Assembly (NCBI GenBank): GCA_002362735.1
Contig: DEUU01000078.1
Span: forward strand, 1-12,298
Length of the DNA: 12,298 nucleotides
Reading direction: 5' to 3'
Origin: Dehalococcoidia bacterium UBA3254
Lineage (GTDB): Bacteria > Chloroflexota > Dehalococcoidia > Dehalococcoidales > UBA3254
In this document: piece by piece, positions 1 to 7,468 of the stretch
Layout of the letters: each line of letters starts with the position of its first letter
How positions within the stretch are numbered: position 1 is the stretch's first letter
Made by a program: the position numbers and the translations under genes
Notes under the pieces: generated by a model
Told to the model about the DNA's origin: nothing
Databases searched by the model: none
Seen by the model: the letters and a program-made list of their open reading frames with translations, nothing else

Positions 1-866
1 GCCAGGTGGCTCAAGCCGATGATGGCGTTCATCGGCGTTCGTATTTCATGACTCATATGAGCCAGAAATTCGCTCTTGGCTCTGGTTGCAGACTCGGCAG
101 TATCTTTCGCCTCTCTTAAAGCGGACTCCATTTCTTTACGTTTAGTAATGTCTTCAATAATGCAGATGGTCTGGCTTCCAAATGAATCAGAAGTCTGCAG
201 CACAGCTCTTAGATTGCACCAGAGGACTCTCCCGGTTTTGTGTTTCTGCCTCACTTCGAAATCTGTAACCATGCCATCACGGTAGACAAGCTCTAAAAAG
301 CGTCTTCTATCCTCCAAATCACAATATCTATCTGCGATCGGCGTTTTTATAAATTCTTCCAATGAATCATACCCGAAGATATCCAGCATCGCTTTGTTGG
401 CGCTCAAAATTCGCCCGTCTGCGGTAGCATTAGTAATGGAAATTCCCAGCGGAGCGTTATCCAGTACGCTGCGGTATTTAGCTTCTGAGGCTGCCAGATC
501 TTCCTCATGCCTTTTGTTTAACTGCATTAACTTCTCTTTAGAGTCAAGCATACGGTTGATATTGCCTGCCAGACCGGATAATTCGTCTTTGCCTGGTAAA
601 GAAACCCTCAAAGCCGTGTCTTTGCTCTCGCTGATTTCATTTACACTTTTACTCAATCTTGTCAATCTGGACAGCAAAGAACGGTTTATAAAGACCAGGC
701 AAATTAAACCGAATAAAATTCCCATCAACAAAATTGCAAAATCAATCAACATTGTAGTCGTTGATCCCTCGGCGGCAGCGTTGAATACATCCATCCAGAG
801 GACCATCCCCAGCAAGACTAAACCGACACCTGATATTGATAATAATAATTTTTTATTTATTGACAT
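1..866 (-). CDS. Membrane-bound HAMP-PAS sensor histidine kinase (C-terminal part lies outside the window)
   Basis: Autophosphorylating sensor kinase in the inner membrane. The frame is open from an ATG at 866 to the left edge (288 residues). An AAAGGTGA ribosome-binding site ends 4 nt before the start. The domains are: a transmembrane segment (about 6-25), a very short external loop (about 26-38), a second transmembrane segment (about 39-60), a HAMP linker (about 60-113), a PAS domain (about 126-242) and the start of the HisKA dimerisation domain. The H-box SHEIRTPMN places the phospho-accepting His at 272. The catalytic ATPase domain is not visible. The HEIRTPMN form of the H-box is common in hybrid kinases, so receiver domains may follow. 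With a loop of roughly a dozen residues there is no room for an extracellular sensor domain, so the signal is probably read by the PAS domain or the membrane. The gene lies 52 bp downstream of a winged-helix regulator on the same strand and is probably co-transcribed with it. Sure of the family, unsure of the signal. Confidence 0.93.
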   Translation of the reverse strand, partial: MSINKKLLLSISGVGLVLLGMVLWMDVFNAAAEGSTTTMLIDFAILLMGILFGLICLVFINRSLLSRLTRLSKSVNEISESKDTALRVSLPGKDELSGLAGNINRMLDSKEKLMQLNKRHEEDLAASEAKYRSVLDNAPLGISITNATADGRILSANKAMLDIFGYDSLEEFIKTPIADRYCDLEDRRRFLELVYRDGMVTDFEVRQKHKTGRVLWCNLRAVLQTSDSFGSQTICIIEDITKRKEMESALREAKDTAESATRAKSEFLAHMSHEIRTPMNAIIGLSHL

Positions 867-918
867 AACTTCACCTTTCCGATTTTGTTTTTAATACACC
901 CCTAGCAGTATGGGATAA

Positions 919-1128
919 CTACGGAAGGAGAATATAATTATTGCATCTGCCCGTTTTATATTTTTTTATATACCCACCTTTTTCCAGATCAACAATTATT
1001 TTCTGGACAGCCCGTATACTTAGCTGCGCTTCTTCAGCAATCTTCTGAGCGGTGTTGTGAGGGTTTCTGGAAATACAGCTAAAAACCTTACCTTTGTTGG
1101 ACAGCAAGTCCCATTCCTCATAGTTCAT
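919..1128 (-). CDS. Small winged helix-turn-helix transcriptional regulator
   Basis: A 69-residue protein that is essentially one winged helix-turn-helix domain. The stretch AQKIAEEAQLSIRAVQKIIV (about 27-46) has the spacing of helix 2, turn and recognition helix. It is followed by DLEKGGYIKKYKTGRCNNY, which fits the helix end and beta-wing seen in MarR/ArsR/Lrp-like DNA-binding domains. There is no ligand-binding or dimerisation domain beyond this. AGGAATGGTGAA precedes the ATG and offers a ribosome-binding site. The gene is followed after 52 bp by the sensor kinase, so the two probably form one transcript. The kinase has no response regulator in this window, and the regulator has no receiver domain, so a direct phosphorelay between them is not indicated. 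An inverted repeat 31-50 bp upstream of the start could be its own operator. Target genes are unknown. Confidence 0.8.
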   Translation of the reverse strand: MNYEEWDLLSNKGKVFSCISRNPHNTAQKIAEEAQLSIRAVQKIIVDLEKGGYIKKYKTGRCNNYILLP

Positions 1129-1158
1129 TTCACCATTCCTCCCGGTTTCCGATCCTGA

Positions 1159-1178
1159 TTATCGTAAATATGCGATAA
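1159..1178. promoter_or_regulatory. Inverted repeat, possible operator for the winged-helix gene
   Basis: TTATCG (1159-1164) and CGATAA (1173-1178) form a perfect 6-bp inverted repeat with an 8-bp AT-rich spacer. The size and symmetry suit a dimeric winged-helix protein. It sits 31-50 bp upstream of the winged-helix start codon, where a regulator could block or recruit RNA polymerase. The role as operator is inference. The repeat is short enough to arise by chance in AT-rich DNA. Confidence 0.35.
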
Positions 1179-1280
1179 CAAATGCGTGCATCGTTGTTCG
1201 TATATTAGGAGGATCTATTTCTTTTTTAAATAATTCCTTAGTCGTGTTACTTTAGTCCTGGTTTTTATTTTTTTATTTTC

Positions 1281-1309
1281 TTGTCAGCAATAAAGATTAT
1301 TGATATACT
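1281..1309 (+). promoter_or_regulatory. Sigma-70-type extended -10 promoter of gatB
   Basis: TTGTCA (1281-1286) and TATACT (1304-1309) are separated by exactly 17 bp, and TG stands one base upstream of the -10 box. The start site would fall near 1316, leaving a leader of about 19 nt that contains AGGTGA (1325-1330) just before the gatB ATG. The TTG at 1281, which opens a longer reading frame, is therefore the -35 box and not a start codon. Confidence 0.72.
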
Positions 1310-1334
1310 GAAATGTTGTCTGATAGGTGAAAAT

Positions 1335-2792
1335 ATGGAATTTGAAACAATCATCGGTCTGGAAGTCCACGCCCAGCTTTTAACTAAAAGTAAGATGTAT
1401 TGCCGCTGTAGTGCGGACTATGCCAGCGCCTCGCCGAACACCCATGTATGTCCTGTATGCCTGGGTATGCCCGGGGTACTCCCTACGATGAATCAGCAAG
1501 CTATCGAATTTACGATGATGACGGCTCTGGCATTAAATTGTTCCATTTCACGCCATTCCAAATTTGACCGCAAGAATTACCCTTATCCAGACCTCATGAA
1601 GGGCTATCAGATTTCGCAGTTTGATGCTCCGATCGGATTAAAGGGCTGGCTTATTATCGAAGTCGATGGAGTAAAAAAGAAAGTCGGCATTACCCGCGTC
1701 CATCTTGAAGAGGACGTGGCCAAGATGATCCATCACGGTTCTGATTTTGGTGAAGGCTATAGTCTCGTGGATGTTAACCGTGCCGGGGCCCCTTTGATGG
1801 AGGTTGTTGGTGAACCAGACTTGCGCTCACCGGAAGAAGCCCGACAGTATCTGATCAAATTACGGTCTATTCTTCAGTATCTCGGTGTATCCACTGGTAA
1901 CATGGAGGAAGGGAGCTTCCGTTGTGATGCCAACATTAGCATCCGTCCTGTGAACTCCAAAGAATTTGGACCGAAGGTAGAAGTTAAGAATATGAACAGC
2001 TTTCGGGCCGTCTTCAGAGCTATGGAATACGAAGCTAAAAGGCAGAAAAAACTCTTTGAAGAAGGTAAGAGATTGGTCCAGGAGACGCGGGGATGGGTTG
2101 AAGAACAGGGAATCACTGTTTCGCAGCGGAGCAAAGAATACGCCCATGACTACCGCTATTTCCCTGAACCAGACCTGCCTCCATTGTGCATCGAACAACC
2201 CTGGGTGGAAAAGGTCAAATCACAGCTTCCGGAGTTACCTGAAGCCCGACGAGACCGCTTTGTGTTACAATACGGTTTGCCTTTATACGATGCGAGCCTT
2301 TTAACCGAGTCTAAAGCTACGGCTGATTATTTTGAAGGCTGTTTAAAATTAGGTGAAGTTTCTCCGGTCAAGGCAAAGGCTATCAGTAACTGGGTATTGG
2401 GGGAATTTAGTCGTTTGCTGAATGCTAGCGGCACTGAAATTGTGAATACTAAAGTGACTTCTGCAGAACTCTGCCACTTGATAGATCTGGTGCAAAAAGG
2501 TAATATTAGCGGGACGAGTGCGAAAGCGGTTTTCGAACAAATGTTTAATACAGGCAAACCTGCTGATGAAATAATAAAGCAGCAGGGTCTAAGCCAGATT
2601 ACCGATACGCACGAAATAGAATCTGCGATCGAGCAAATTATCGCAGCTAACCCGCAGCCGGTGGCGGATTATAAATCGGGTAAGACCCAGGCTCTTAAAT
2701 TCTTAGTCGGCCAGGTCATGAAATCTACCCGGGGCCGCACCAATGCTGCCCTGGCGCAAGAATTAATAGTAAAAAAAATAGAGGGGAATTAA
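1335..2792 (+). CDS. gatB: Asp-tRNA(Asn)/Glu-tRNA(Gln) amidotransferase subunit B
   Basis: Subunit B of the cytoplasmic GatCAB complex. It phosphorylates the side chain of Glu-tRNA(Gln) or Asp-tRNA(Asn) and receives ammonia from GatA to give the amide. The 485-residue length is normal. Family signatures include IGLEVHAQL at 7-15, a CxC and CxxC pair (C23, C25, C39, C42) that matches the zinc site of many GatB proteins, KFDRKNYPYPDLMKGYQISQ, RVHLEEDVAK, VDVNRAGAPLMEVVGEPDL, GSFRCDANISIRP and KVEVKNMNSFRA. The C-terminal YqeY-like helical tail that holds tRNA is present (roughly 340-485). I chose the ATG at 1335 because AGGTGA lies 4 nt upstream and the protein then starts at the family N-terminus; a TTG 54 bp upstream is inside the promoter. 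gatA and gatC are not in the window, so the complex is encoded in separate places. secG follows after 3 nt. Confidence 0.97.
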   Translation: MEFETIIGLEVHAQLLTKSKMYCRCSADYASASPNTHVCPVCLGMPGVLPTMNQQAIEFTMMTALALNCSISRHSKFDRKNYPYPDLMKGYQISQFDAPIGLKGWLIIEVDGVKKKVGITRVHLEEDVAKMIHHGSDFGEGYSLVDVNRAGAPLMEVVGEPDLRSPEEARQYLIKLRSILQYLGVSTGNMEEGSFRCDANISIRPVNSKEFGPKVEVKNMNSFRAVFRAMEYEAKRQKKLFEEGKRLVQETRGWVEEQGITVSQRSKEYAHDYRYFPEPDLPPLCIEQPWVEKVKSQLPELPEARRDRFVLQYGLPLYDASLLTESKATADYFEGCLKLGEVSPVKAKAISNWVLGEFSRLLNASGTEIVNTKVTSAELCHLIDLVQKGNISGTSAKAVFEQMFNTGKPADEIIKQQGLSQITDTHEIESAIEQIIAANPQPVADYKSGKTQALKFLVGQVMKSTRGRTNAALAQELIVKKIEGN

Positions 2793-2795
2793 CAA

Positions 2796-3014
2796 ATGTC
2801 AACCTACTTCAGTATCGCACTTATTATTATTGCGATAGGATTAATATTATCGATTTTATTTCAGGTTAAAGGCGGAGGCCTGGGGGGCATCTTTGGCCAG
2901 GCAGATACTGTCTACCGCACCCGCAGAGGCGTGGAAAAGACCCTCTTCCAATTGACTATTATTCTGGCTGTTTTATTCGTCGTTATCTCGGTAGTTGCCC
3001 TGAAAGTGAAATAA
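2796..3014 (+). CDS. secG: Protein-export translocase subunit SecG
   Basis: A 72-residue inner-membrane protein that assists SecYEG-mediated export. It has the SecG layout: a first transmembrane helix (about 4-23), a glycine-rich cytoplasmic loop with VKGGGLGGIFGQAD (24-37), the conserved basic stretch YRTRRGVEKTLFQLT, and a second helix (about 50-70). The loop matches the SecG signature closely and resembles Chloroflexota versions. The ATG lies 3 nt after the gatB stop, with GAGGGG (2781-2786) as ribosome-binding site inside the end of gatB, so the two genes are surely one transcript. No secondary-structure terminator with a T-run follows immediately; a T-rich stretch and then a nested palindrome lie downstream. 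Confidence 0.93.
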   Translation: MSTYFSIALIIIAIGLILSILFQVKGGGLGGIFGQADTVYRTRRGVEKTLFQLTIILAVLFVVISVVALKVK

Positions 3015-3075
3015 AAGGTATCCTTAATATCTTTTCTTTTTTAGCACTCTTAATATGGCCATAACCGTGAAAACA

Positions 3076-3115
3076 GGAATCTAAATGATAGTCTTAAGAC
3101 CCCACTTTAGATTCC
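3076..3115. repeat. Symmetrical 40-bp nested palindrome between secG and the SAM-cleaving enzyme gene
   Basis: Outer arms GGAATCTAAA (3076-3085) and TTTAGATTCC (3106-3115) are perfect inverted repeats. Exactly midway, with 5 unpaired bases on each side, lies a second perfect palindrome, GTCTTAAGAC (3091-3100). The symmetry of 10-5-10-5-10 is striking. As RNA it would fold to a 10-bp stem, a 5x5 internal loop and a short cap. No T-run follows, so it is a poor intrinsic terminator for secG. It ends 52 bp upstream of the next gene's -35 box, so an operator is also possible. Function not known. Confidence 0.6.
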
Positions 3116-3167
3116 CAATAGGGCCAGGGATGGCGGGGTGAAAAATTAAATACACTTTATCCTGCTT

Positions 3168-3196
3168 TTGTAATTCGGATTTAGACACTCTATACT
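3168..3196 (+). promoter_or_regulatory. Promoter giving a probable leaderless transcript
   Basis: TTGTAA (3168-3173), a 17-bp spacer and TATACT (3191-3196) resemble a sigma-70 promoter. The downstream ATG at 3204 begins 7 nt after the -10 box, which is where transcription should start. No Shine-Dalgarno sequence stands before this ATG. Both facts together suggest a leaderless mRNA whose first base is the A of the start codon. Confidence 0.55.
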
Positions 3197-3203
3197 TCTA
3201 TTT

Positions 3204-4052
3204 ATGGGTACTTTTATCACCCTGACCACAGACTTCGGATTAGCCGATGGCTACGTAGCAGCTATGAAAGGGGTCATTTACAGTATCAACCCGGAAGCTA
3301 CCATCGTAGATATCAGCCATCAAATTAAGCCCAGAAACATCCGCGAGGCAGCTTTCGTCCTTTCTACCGCTTACAACTATTTCCCATCTTATACAGTCCA
3401 TATTGTGGTAGTCGATCCCGGAGTGGGTACAAACCGGAAAGCCGTTATTTTGAAAACTCCCAAAGCTCAATTTGTGGCTCCGGACAACGGTGTCTTAAGC
3501 TATATTTTAGAAGCCTACGCTTCTCAGCCATTACCGGATAGTCAGCGGGTAAAAGCTGGACCGGACCTGAAAGCCTACGCCATCACAAAGTCGGAATACT
3601 GGCATAAACCGGTCAGCAATACTTTTCACGGTCGGGACATTTTTGCGCCGGTAGCGGCCAGATTATCTCTGGGGCTCATGGCCTCCAGTTTGGGAGATCC
3701 TGTCGATACTATGACAGCATTCACTATTTCTCATCCTTCGAAGCAGGGAGACCAGATTACCGGTCATATTTTACATATTGATAGTTTTGGCAATCTGATT
3801 ACAGACGTTCGACAGGATTTCTTGCCGACAACGGCGCAATCCGCTACCATTGAATTGAAGGGTTATTCCATCCATGGAATAGCATGTACTTACGCTGACG
3901 GGACAGGTCCCGTGGCCCTTTTGGGAAGTAGTGGATATCTGGAAATATCTATTGGAAACGGCAGCGCGGCCTCGTTTTTTAAAGCTGAAGAAGGGGATGA
4001 AATAAAAATTGCAGGAGCTCAAGCCGTTGACTACCATGTCAACCGTAAATAA
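3204..4052 (+). CDS. S-adenosyl-L-methionine hydroxide adenosyltransferase (DUF62 family)
   Basis: Predicted to split SAM with water-derived hydroxide into adenosine and L-methionine, as shown for the archaeal and bacterial DUF62 enzymes related to fluorinase and chlorinase. The 282-residue protein shows the family N-terminus ITLTTDFGLADGYV (5-18), VVVDPGVGTNRKA (68-80), APDNGVLS (92-99), FHGRDIFAPVAA (141-152), IDSFGNLITDV (192-202) and GSSGYLEI (241-248). The expected Asp-Arg-His triad appears as D71, R78 and H142. The chlorinase/fluorinase branch carries a specific loop that I cannot identify here, so hydrolysis is the safer call. The ATG is preceded by a promoter at leaderless spacing and by no ribosome-binding site. 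The end overlaps the start of the prenyltransferase gene. Its place beside a SAM-dependent methyltransferase of quinone synthesis is notable, but the link is inference. Confidence 0.92.
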   Translation: MGTFITLTTDFGLADGYVAAMKGVIYSINPEATIVDISHQIKPRNIREAAFVLSTAYNYFPSYTVHIVVVDPGVGTNRKAVILKTPKAQFVAPDNGVLSYILEAYASQPLPDSQRVKAGPDLKAYAITKSEYWHKPVSNTFHGRDIFAPVAARLSLGLMASSLGDPVDTMTAFTISHPSKQGDQITGHILHIDSFGNLITDVRQDFLPTTAQSATIELKGYSIHGIACTYADGTGPVALLGSSGYLEISIGNGSAASFFKAEEGDEIKIAGAQAVDYHVNRK

Positions 4053-4962
4053 AGGAAGGACCTTTTTTAATTTAAAGACCTGGGTGTTAGAGGTCAGGCC
4101 TCAATATCTTCTATTGCCTCTGGTATTGATCATGGTAGGGACCGGGGTTGCCTGGTGGGAAGGATCTCTTAATATCGGATTTGCTTGTTTGGCGCTTGTG
4201 GGACTGGTTCTCTGCCATATCAGTGTTAATGTTTTAAATGATTATTTTGATTATGTCAGCGGTGTAGACCTGAAAACGATCAAAACACCCTTCAGCGGTG
4301 GAAGCGGTATTCTTCCAGCCAACCGCCTTAGAGCTAAACAGGTACTCTGGTACGGCACAATTTGCTTCATTCTGGCGATTCCTATCGGTATTTTTTTCAC
4401 CATATCCCTGGGCTGGCAGCTCTTGCCCCTGATGATTCTGGGCGCTGTATGCATCCTCTTTTACACCAGTATTATTCTCAAAATTCATTTCCCGGAATGG
4501 TCTCCGGGAGTAGGACTGGGCATACTGCCGGTATTAGGAGCTTATTTTGTGCAAACCGGGCATTACTCTCTTTCGGCACTGGTAGCTTCCGTTCCTTCCG
4601 GATTTCTGGTACTGAATCTTCTCCTGCTGAATGAATTCCCGGATGCAGACGCGGACAAAATAGCGCGGAAAAAAACGCTGCCCATCACAGTGGGCAAGAA
4701 AAACGCCGCGATTGTTTATACTGCCTTTACCGTCGCCACTTACGTGTGGATTCTAGTGGCCTGGGCTCTGGGTAAAATGCCGGTTTTGTCACTTATTGCA
4801 CTATTGACTATCCCTCTGGCGGTCAAAGCGGTCAGCGGTGCGTTCAAATATAACGATATGAGTAAAGTAATTCCAGCCATGGGAAATAACGTGCTGGTAG
4901 TGCTGTTGACGCAGGCACTCCTTGGAATCAGCTATATTTTGTCCGCAACTTTATTCCATTAG
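4027..4962 (+). CDS. menA: UbiA-family prenyltransferase, probable MenA (dihydroxynaphthoate polyprenyltransferase)
   Basis: Integral membrane enzyme that joins a polyprenyl chain to an aromatic acceptor. With MenG next door, the acceptor is most likely 1,4-dihydroxy-2-naphthoate of menaquinone synthesis. The two Asp-rich UbiA motifs that bind Mg-diphosphate are present: NDYFDYVSGVD (about 71-81) and NEFPDADADK (about 202-211), the latter followed by KTLPITVGKK. Eight or nine hydrophobic helices fit the family. Start choice is uncertain. TTG at 4027 has AGGAG at 9 nt (4013-4017) and is preferred; ATG at 4036 is in frame but has AGGAG 18 nt away; TTG at 4009 is also in frame. Either of the first two starts overlaps the end of the SAM-cleaving enzyme by 17-26 bp, so translation is probably coupled. 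Other UbiA relatives (geranylgeranylglycerylphosphate or heme O type) are less likely by context. Confidence 0.85.
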   Translation: MTTMSTVNKGRTFFNLKTWVLEVRPQYLLLPLVLIMVGTGVAWWEGSLNIGFACLALVGLVLCHISVNVLNDYFDYVSGVDLKTIKTPFSGGSGILPANRLRAKQVLWYGTICFILAIPIGIFFTISLGWQLLPLMILGAVCILFYTSIILKIHFPEWSPGVGLGILPVLGAYFVQTGHYSLSALVASVPSGFLVLNLLLLNEFPDADADKIARKKTLPITVGKKNAAIVYTAFTVATYVWILVAWALGKMPVLSLIALLTIPLAVKAVSGAFKYNDMSKVIPAMGNNVLVVLLTQALLGISYILSATLFH

Positions 4963-4970
4963 ATTTGATT

Positions 4971-4995
4971 ATTGTCCGATTAATTTTCGGGCAAT
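4971..4995 (+). other. Intercistronic hairpin between menA and menG
   Basis: ATTGTCCGA (4971-4979) and TCGGGCAAT (4987-4995) pair over 9 bp with a single G-U wobble around a 7-nt loop. It begins 9 nt after the menA stop and ends 15 nt before the TTG of the next gene. There is no T-run behind it, so it looks like an mRNA processing or attenuation hairpin, or a weak terminator, and not a classical intrinsic terminator. Function inferred only from position. Confidence 0.45.
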
Positions 4996-5010
4996 GCAAG
5001 AAATGTTGAA

Positions 5011-5736
5011 TTGAACAGGGAACCGACCATAAAAAAACCTCTTTACGGGATGTTTACGGACATCCCGCCGCATTACGATTCAATCAATCGCCTTATCACT
5101 CTGGGGATGGACAGGGGATGGAGGTTACAAGCCGCCCGGGAATGTGTATCTGCAAGACCGCTGAAGGTCCTTGACCTGTGCTGCGGCACCGGCGATCTCT
5201 CCGTCACCATCGCTTCCCTGGCCGACTATCCGATGGAGGTAAAGGGTCTGGACTACAGCCAGCCGATGCTTGATATTGCGGCTCAAAAAGCCTCAGCCGC
5301 CGGGGAAAATAACCTCACTTTTACGCAGGGTGACGCTTCAAGGCTTCCTTTTCCCGCGGAATATTTTGACTGTGTGGGAATATCTTTCGCTTTTCGTAAT
5401 TTAACCTATAAAAACGCTCTGGCGAAGAACCATATCTCTGAGATCGTGAGGGTCATAAGACCAGGAGGAAGATGCGTGATCGTTGAGTCCAGCCAGCCGC
5501 CGTCCAGCCTCATCCGGGCGCTGGACCATTTATATTTCCGCTGCTATGTTTATCCCATCGGAGCTCTGCTTTCAGGTAACAAAGGCGCCTACCGCTATCT
5601 TGCAGATTCAGCGACGCACTTCTTCTCTCCAACCGAGCTCAAAGAACTACTGCTGTGCAGTGGATTCCAGGAGGTCGCTTACCGGCCTTTGTTTTTCGGC
5701 GCGGCAGGAATCTATACTGCTAAAAAATCCTCTTAG
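5011..5736 (+). CDS. menG: Demethylmenaquinone C-methyltransferase (UbiE/MenG)
   Basis: SAM-dependent C-methyltransferase that converts demethylmenaquinone to menaquinone, the last step of the pathway. The 241-residue protein has the class I fold with motif I VLDLCCGTGD (53-62), acidic strand-2 end GLDYS (79-83), GDASRLPF (107-114), the UbiE-type SFAFRNLT (125-132), RPGGRCVIVES (150-160) and the family's YRYLADS (194-200). The N-terminal MFTDIPPHYDSINRL corresponds to the usual MF..IA..YD..N signature. The start is taken as TTG at 5011 because an in-frame TAA lies at 4981 and no ATG precedes the conserved MF motif at 5050; no good Shine-Dalgarno is visible. A six-codon frame starting at 4994 ends in a TGA overlapping this TTG, so re-initiation is conceivable. 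It lies 48 bp after menA and converges on hisB with 16 bp between stops. Confidence 0.9.
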   Translation: MNREPTIKKPLYGMFTDIPPHYDSINRLITLGMDRGWRLQAARECVSARPLKVLDLCCGTGDLSVTIASLADYPMEVKGLDYSQPMLDIAAQKASAAGENNLTFTQGDASRLPFPAEYFDCVGISFAFRNLTYKNALAKNHISEIVRVIRPGGRCVIVESSQPPSSLIRALDHLYFRCYVYPIGALLSGNKGAYRYLADSATHFFSPTELKELLLCSGFQEVAYRPLFFGAAGIYTAKKSS

Positions 5737-5752
5737 TTTCTACTGCGGCTAT

Positions 5753-6340
5753 TTATTTTTCCAGCAGGTCCTTGGTAGTAGGCAGATCATTTCCCAGTCT
5801 CGGATCCTGCCTGGTCGCGGCATCCAGTGCTCTTCCCAGAGCCTTGAAGACCGCCTCCGCTTTATGATGATCGTTCGTTCCATAGCGTATCTCGGCATGC
5901 AGATTCAAGCGTGCTTCAGCCGCAAATGATTCCAGAAAATGACGGACCAGGTCGGAAGGAAACCCAGCCATATCATTGTCTTTGAAGGGCAGATTTAAAA
6001 CGGTATAGGGACGTCCGCTCAGATCAACGGCCACTACCGCCAGGACATCATCCATGGGGACCATAGCGTTTCCCATTCTTACAATGCCCCGTTTTTCGCC
6101 CAGGGCTTCCGCAAAAGCTTTTCCCAGACAGATGCCTACATCCTCAATAACATGATGCAGGTCTGCACCGTTGGCGGCGCATTTGACGTCAAATTTTCCG
6201 TGTTGCGCAAGCTGGGAAAGAAGGTGATCGAACATCCGGATTCCAGTGCCTATCTCCCATTTTCCGGTCCCATCCAGATTTAATTCCAGCCCTACGCTGG
6301 TCTCCTGAGTATTGCGTTTGATAGTCGCTTTTCTAGCCAT
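5753..6340 (-). CDS. hisB: Imidazoleglycerol-phosphate dehydratase
   Basis: Cytoplasmic Mn-dependent enzyme of histidine synthesis that dehydrates imidazole glycerol phosphate to imidazole acetol phosphate. The 195-residue length is that of a monofunctional HisB, without the phosphatase domain fused to it in enterobacteria. The metal-binding signatures are clear: [16 protein letters not shown] (33-48), [14 protein letters not shown] (60-73; Val-Ile replace the commoner Thr-Val after HH), and [17 protein letters not shown] (156-172), together with the phosphate-contacting [10 protein letters not shown] region. The start ATG overlaps the last 8 nt of hisC (6333-6340), so the product of HisB is the substrate of the enzyme encoded just upstream and the two are translationally coupled. 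No other his genes are visible; hisB is the last gene of this operon and converges on menG. Confidence 0.96.
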   Translation of the reverse strand: MARKATIKRNTQETSVGLELNLDGTGKWEIGTGIRMFDHLLSQLAQHGKFDVKCAANGADLHHVIEDVGICLGKAFAEALGEKRGIVRMGNAMVPMDDVLAVVAVDLSGRPYTVLNLPFKDNDMAGFPSDLVRHFLESFAAEARLNLHAEIRYGTNDHHKAEAVFKALGRALDAATRQDPRLGNDLPTTKDLLEK

Positions 6341-7436
6341 TTATTTTCTCTCCCAAAATTTGCAGTGCCTGTATAGTTTTATCTGTCTGTTCCGGTTTAC
6401 CCACGCTGATACGAATATAATTTTTTAGCAGAGAGGTCTTGTAATAGCGGACCAGAATTCCCTGTTTTTCCAGTTCATCCTTCAGAAAATCAGCCCTTCC
6501 TTTTACAACTTCACACAGAATAAAATTAGCCTGGGACGGGACTGGCTTCAGAAAATCCAATTGTTTCAATTTTGTGAAGAGCCTTTGACGCTCCTCTTTC
6601 ATTTTTTCTACCGTTCCCAGGAGGTACTTGTAATCTTTGATCGACTCCCGGGCAGCCACGACCGCCGCCAGGTTCACGTTATAGGGTGGTTTGATCTTAA
6701 GGAGGATATCCGCTATTTTCGGAGTGAAAACACCATAACCGATGCGCAGACCGGCGAGACCTGCCCACTTGCTGAAAGTGCGCAGTACCATCAGATTCTG
6801 GCATTGCGGTACCAGGTCCACCGCCGTCTGCCCGCTGAATTCATAATAAGCTTCGTCGATTACCAGCGGCAAACCAATCCGAGTTAATTCCAAAATATCC
6901 TTCCGTGGTATGATCGTACCTGTGGGATTATTTGGATTGGTGATAAAAATGACGCGTGTCCGATCCGTCACCGCTGCTTTGATAGCCTTCACATCTACTT
7001 CGAAATCCTTAAGACGGATGACCTCGACCATTCTTCCGCAGCAGATCTGAGTACAAAACCGGTACATATCGAAAGTTGGCACCGTTGTGATCACTTCGTC
7101 TCCCGGCGCTACAAACATCCGCAGTAGAAGATCAATCAATTCGTCGCTGCCGTTCCCGGCGACGATATATTCGGTCCCCAACTTGACGTATTTGGCCAGT
7201 TCTTCACGCAATTCGGTCTGTGCTGAATCCGGATAGATATTGAAATACGGATAGTCCGCCAGCGCCTCTTTTACCTTGGGTGAACAGCCGTAGGGATTTT
7301 CGTTAGCATCCAGTTTGATAATGTCTTTTTCCGGAATCCCCAGCTTTTTGGCTATGATATCCGGCGACTGGCATGGCGAATACGCGCCAAACCGGGACAT
7401 ATCGATCCGGACTAATTTTTCGATATCTTCAACCAT
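6333..7436 (-). CDS. hisC: Histidinol-phosphate aminotransferase
   Basis: PLP-dependent class I/II aminotransferase that converts imidazole acetol phosphate and glutamate to histidinol phosphate and 2-oxoglutarate. The 367-residue protein shows LDANENPYG (42-50), [14 protein letters not shown] (68-81), [12 protein letters not shown] (93-104), NPNNPTGT (167-174), VIDEAYYEF with D194, and [16 protein letters not shown] (220-235), where K223 is the expected Schiff-base lysine and R231 the phosphate-binding arginine. A C-terminal Arg in [12 protein letters not shown] would contact the substrate carboxylate. The ATG at 7436 follows GAAGG at about 6 nt, with a further GGGAGG upstream. It has its own likely promoter in the 70-bp gap after the PAS gene. 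Broad-specificity aromatic or histidinol-phosphate aminotransferases look alike, but the hisB overlap settles the role. Confidence 0.96.
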   Translation of the reverse strand: MVEDIEKLVRIDMSRFGAYSPCQSPDIIAKKLGIPEKDIIKLDANENPYGCSPKVKEALADYPYFNIYPDSAQTELREELAKYVKLGTEYIVAGNGSDELIDLLLRMFVAPGDEVITTVPTFDMYRFCTQICCGRMVEVIRLKDFEVDVKAIKAAVTDRTRVIFITNPNNPTGTIIPRKDILELTRIGLPLVIDEAYYEFSGQTAVDLVPQCQNLMVLRTFSKWAGLAGLRIGYGVFTPKIADILLKIKPPYNVNLAAVVAARESIKDYKYLLGTVEKMKEERQRLFTKLKQLDFLKPVPSQANFILCEVVKGRADFLKDELEKQGILVRYYKTSLLKNYIRISVGKPEQTDKTIQALQILGEKING

Positions 7437-7468
7437 AATACCTTCAGGCTAACCTCCCAAACACGGAA

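Noticed and set aside
394..894. A 166-residue plus-strand frame
   Set aside because: It lies antisense to the histidine kinase, whose frame encodes recognisable HAMP and PAS domains. The plus-strand translation has no domain pattern and no ribosome-binding site of note.
1207..1213. AGGAGGA with the look of a strong ribosome-binding site
   Set aside because: No start codon at suitable spacing opens a frame of useful length behind it. It lies upstream of the gatB promoter, so it is probably chance.
1281..1334. A longer gatB starting at TTG 1281
   Set aside because: The TTG is the -35 box of a 17-bp-spaced promoter, the extra residues match nothing in the family, and ATG 1335 has a ribosome-binding site and the correct N-terminus.
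1860..2198. Minus-strand frames inside gatB
   Set aside because: They are antisense to a strongly conserved gene, have no domain resemblance and no ribosome-binding sites.
3015..3203. A SAM riboswitch upstream of the SAM-cleaving enzyme
   Set aside because: The nested palindrome does not show the conserved junctions of known SAM riboswitches, and the predicted transcript start lies downstream of it at the start codon.
5737..5752. A shared bidirectional terminator between menG and hisB
   Set aside because: Only 16 bp separate the stop codons and no inverted repeat with flanking A/T runs can be seen there.
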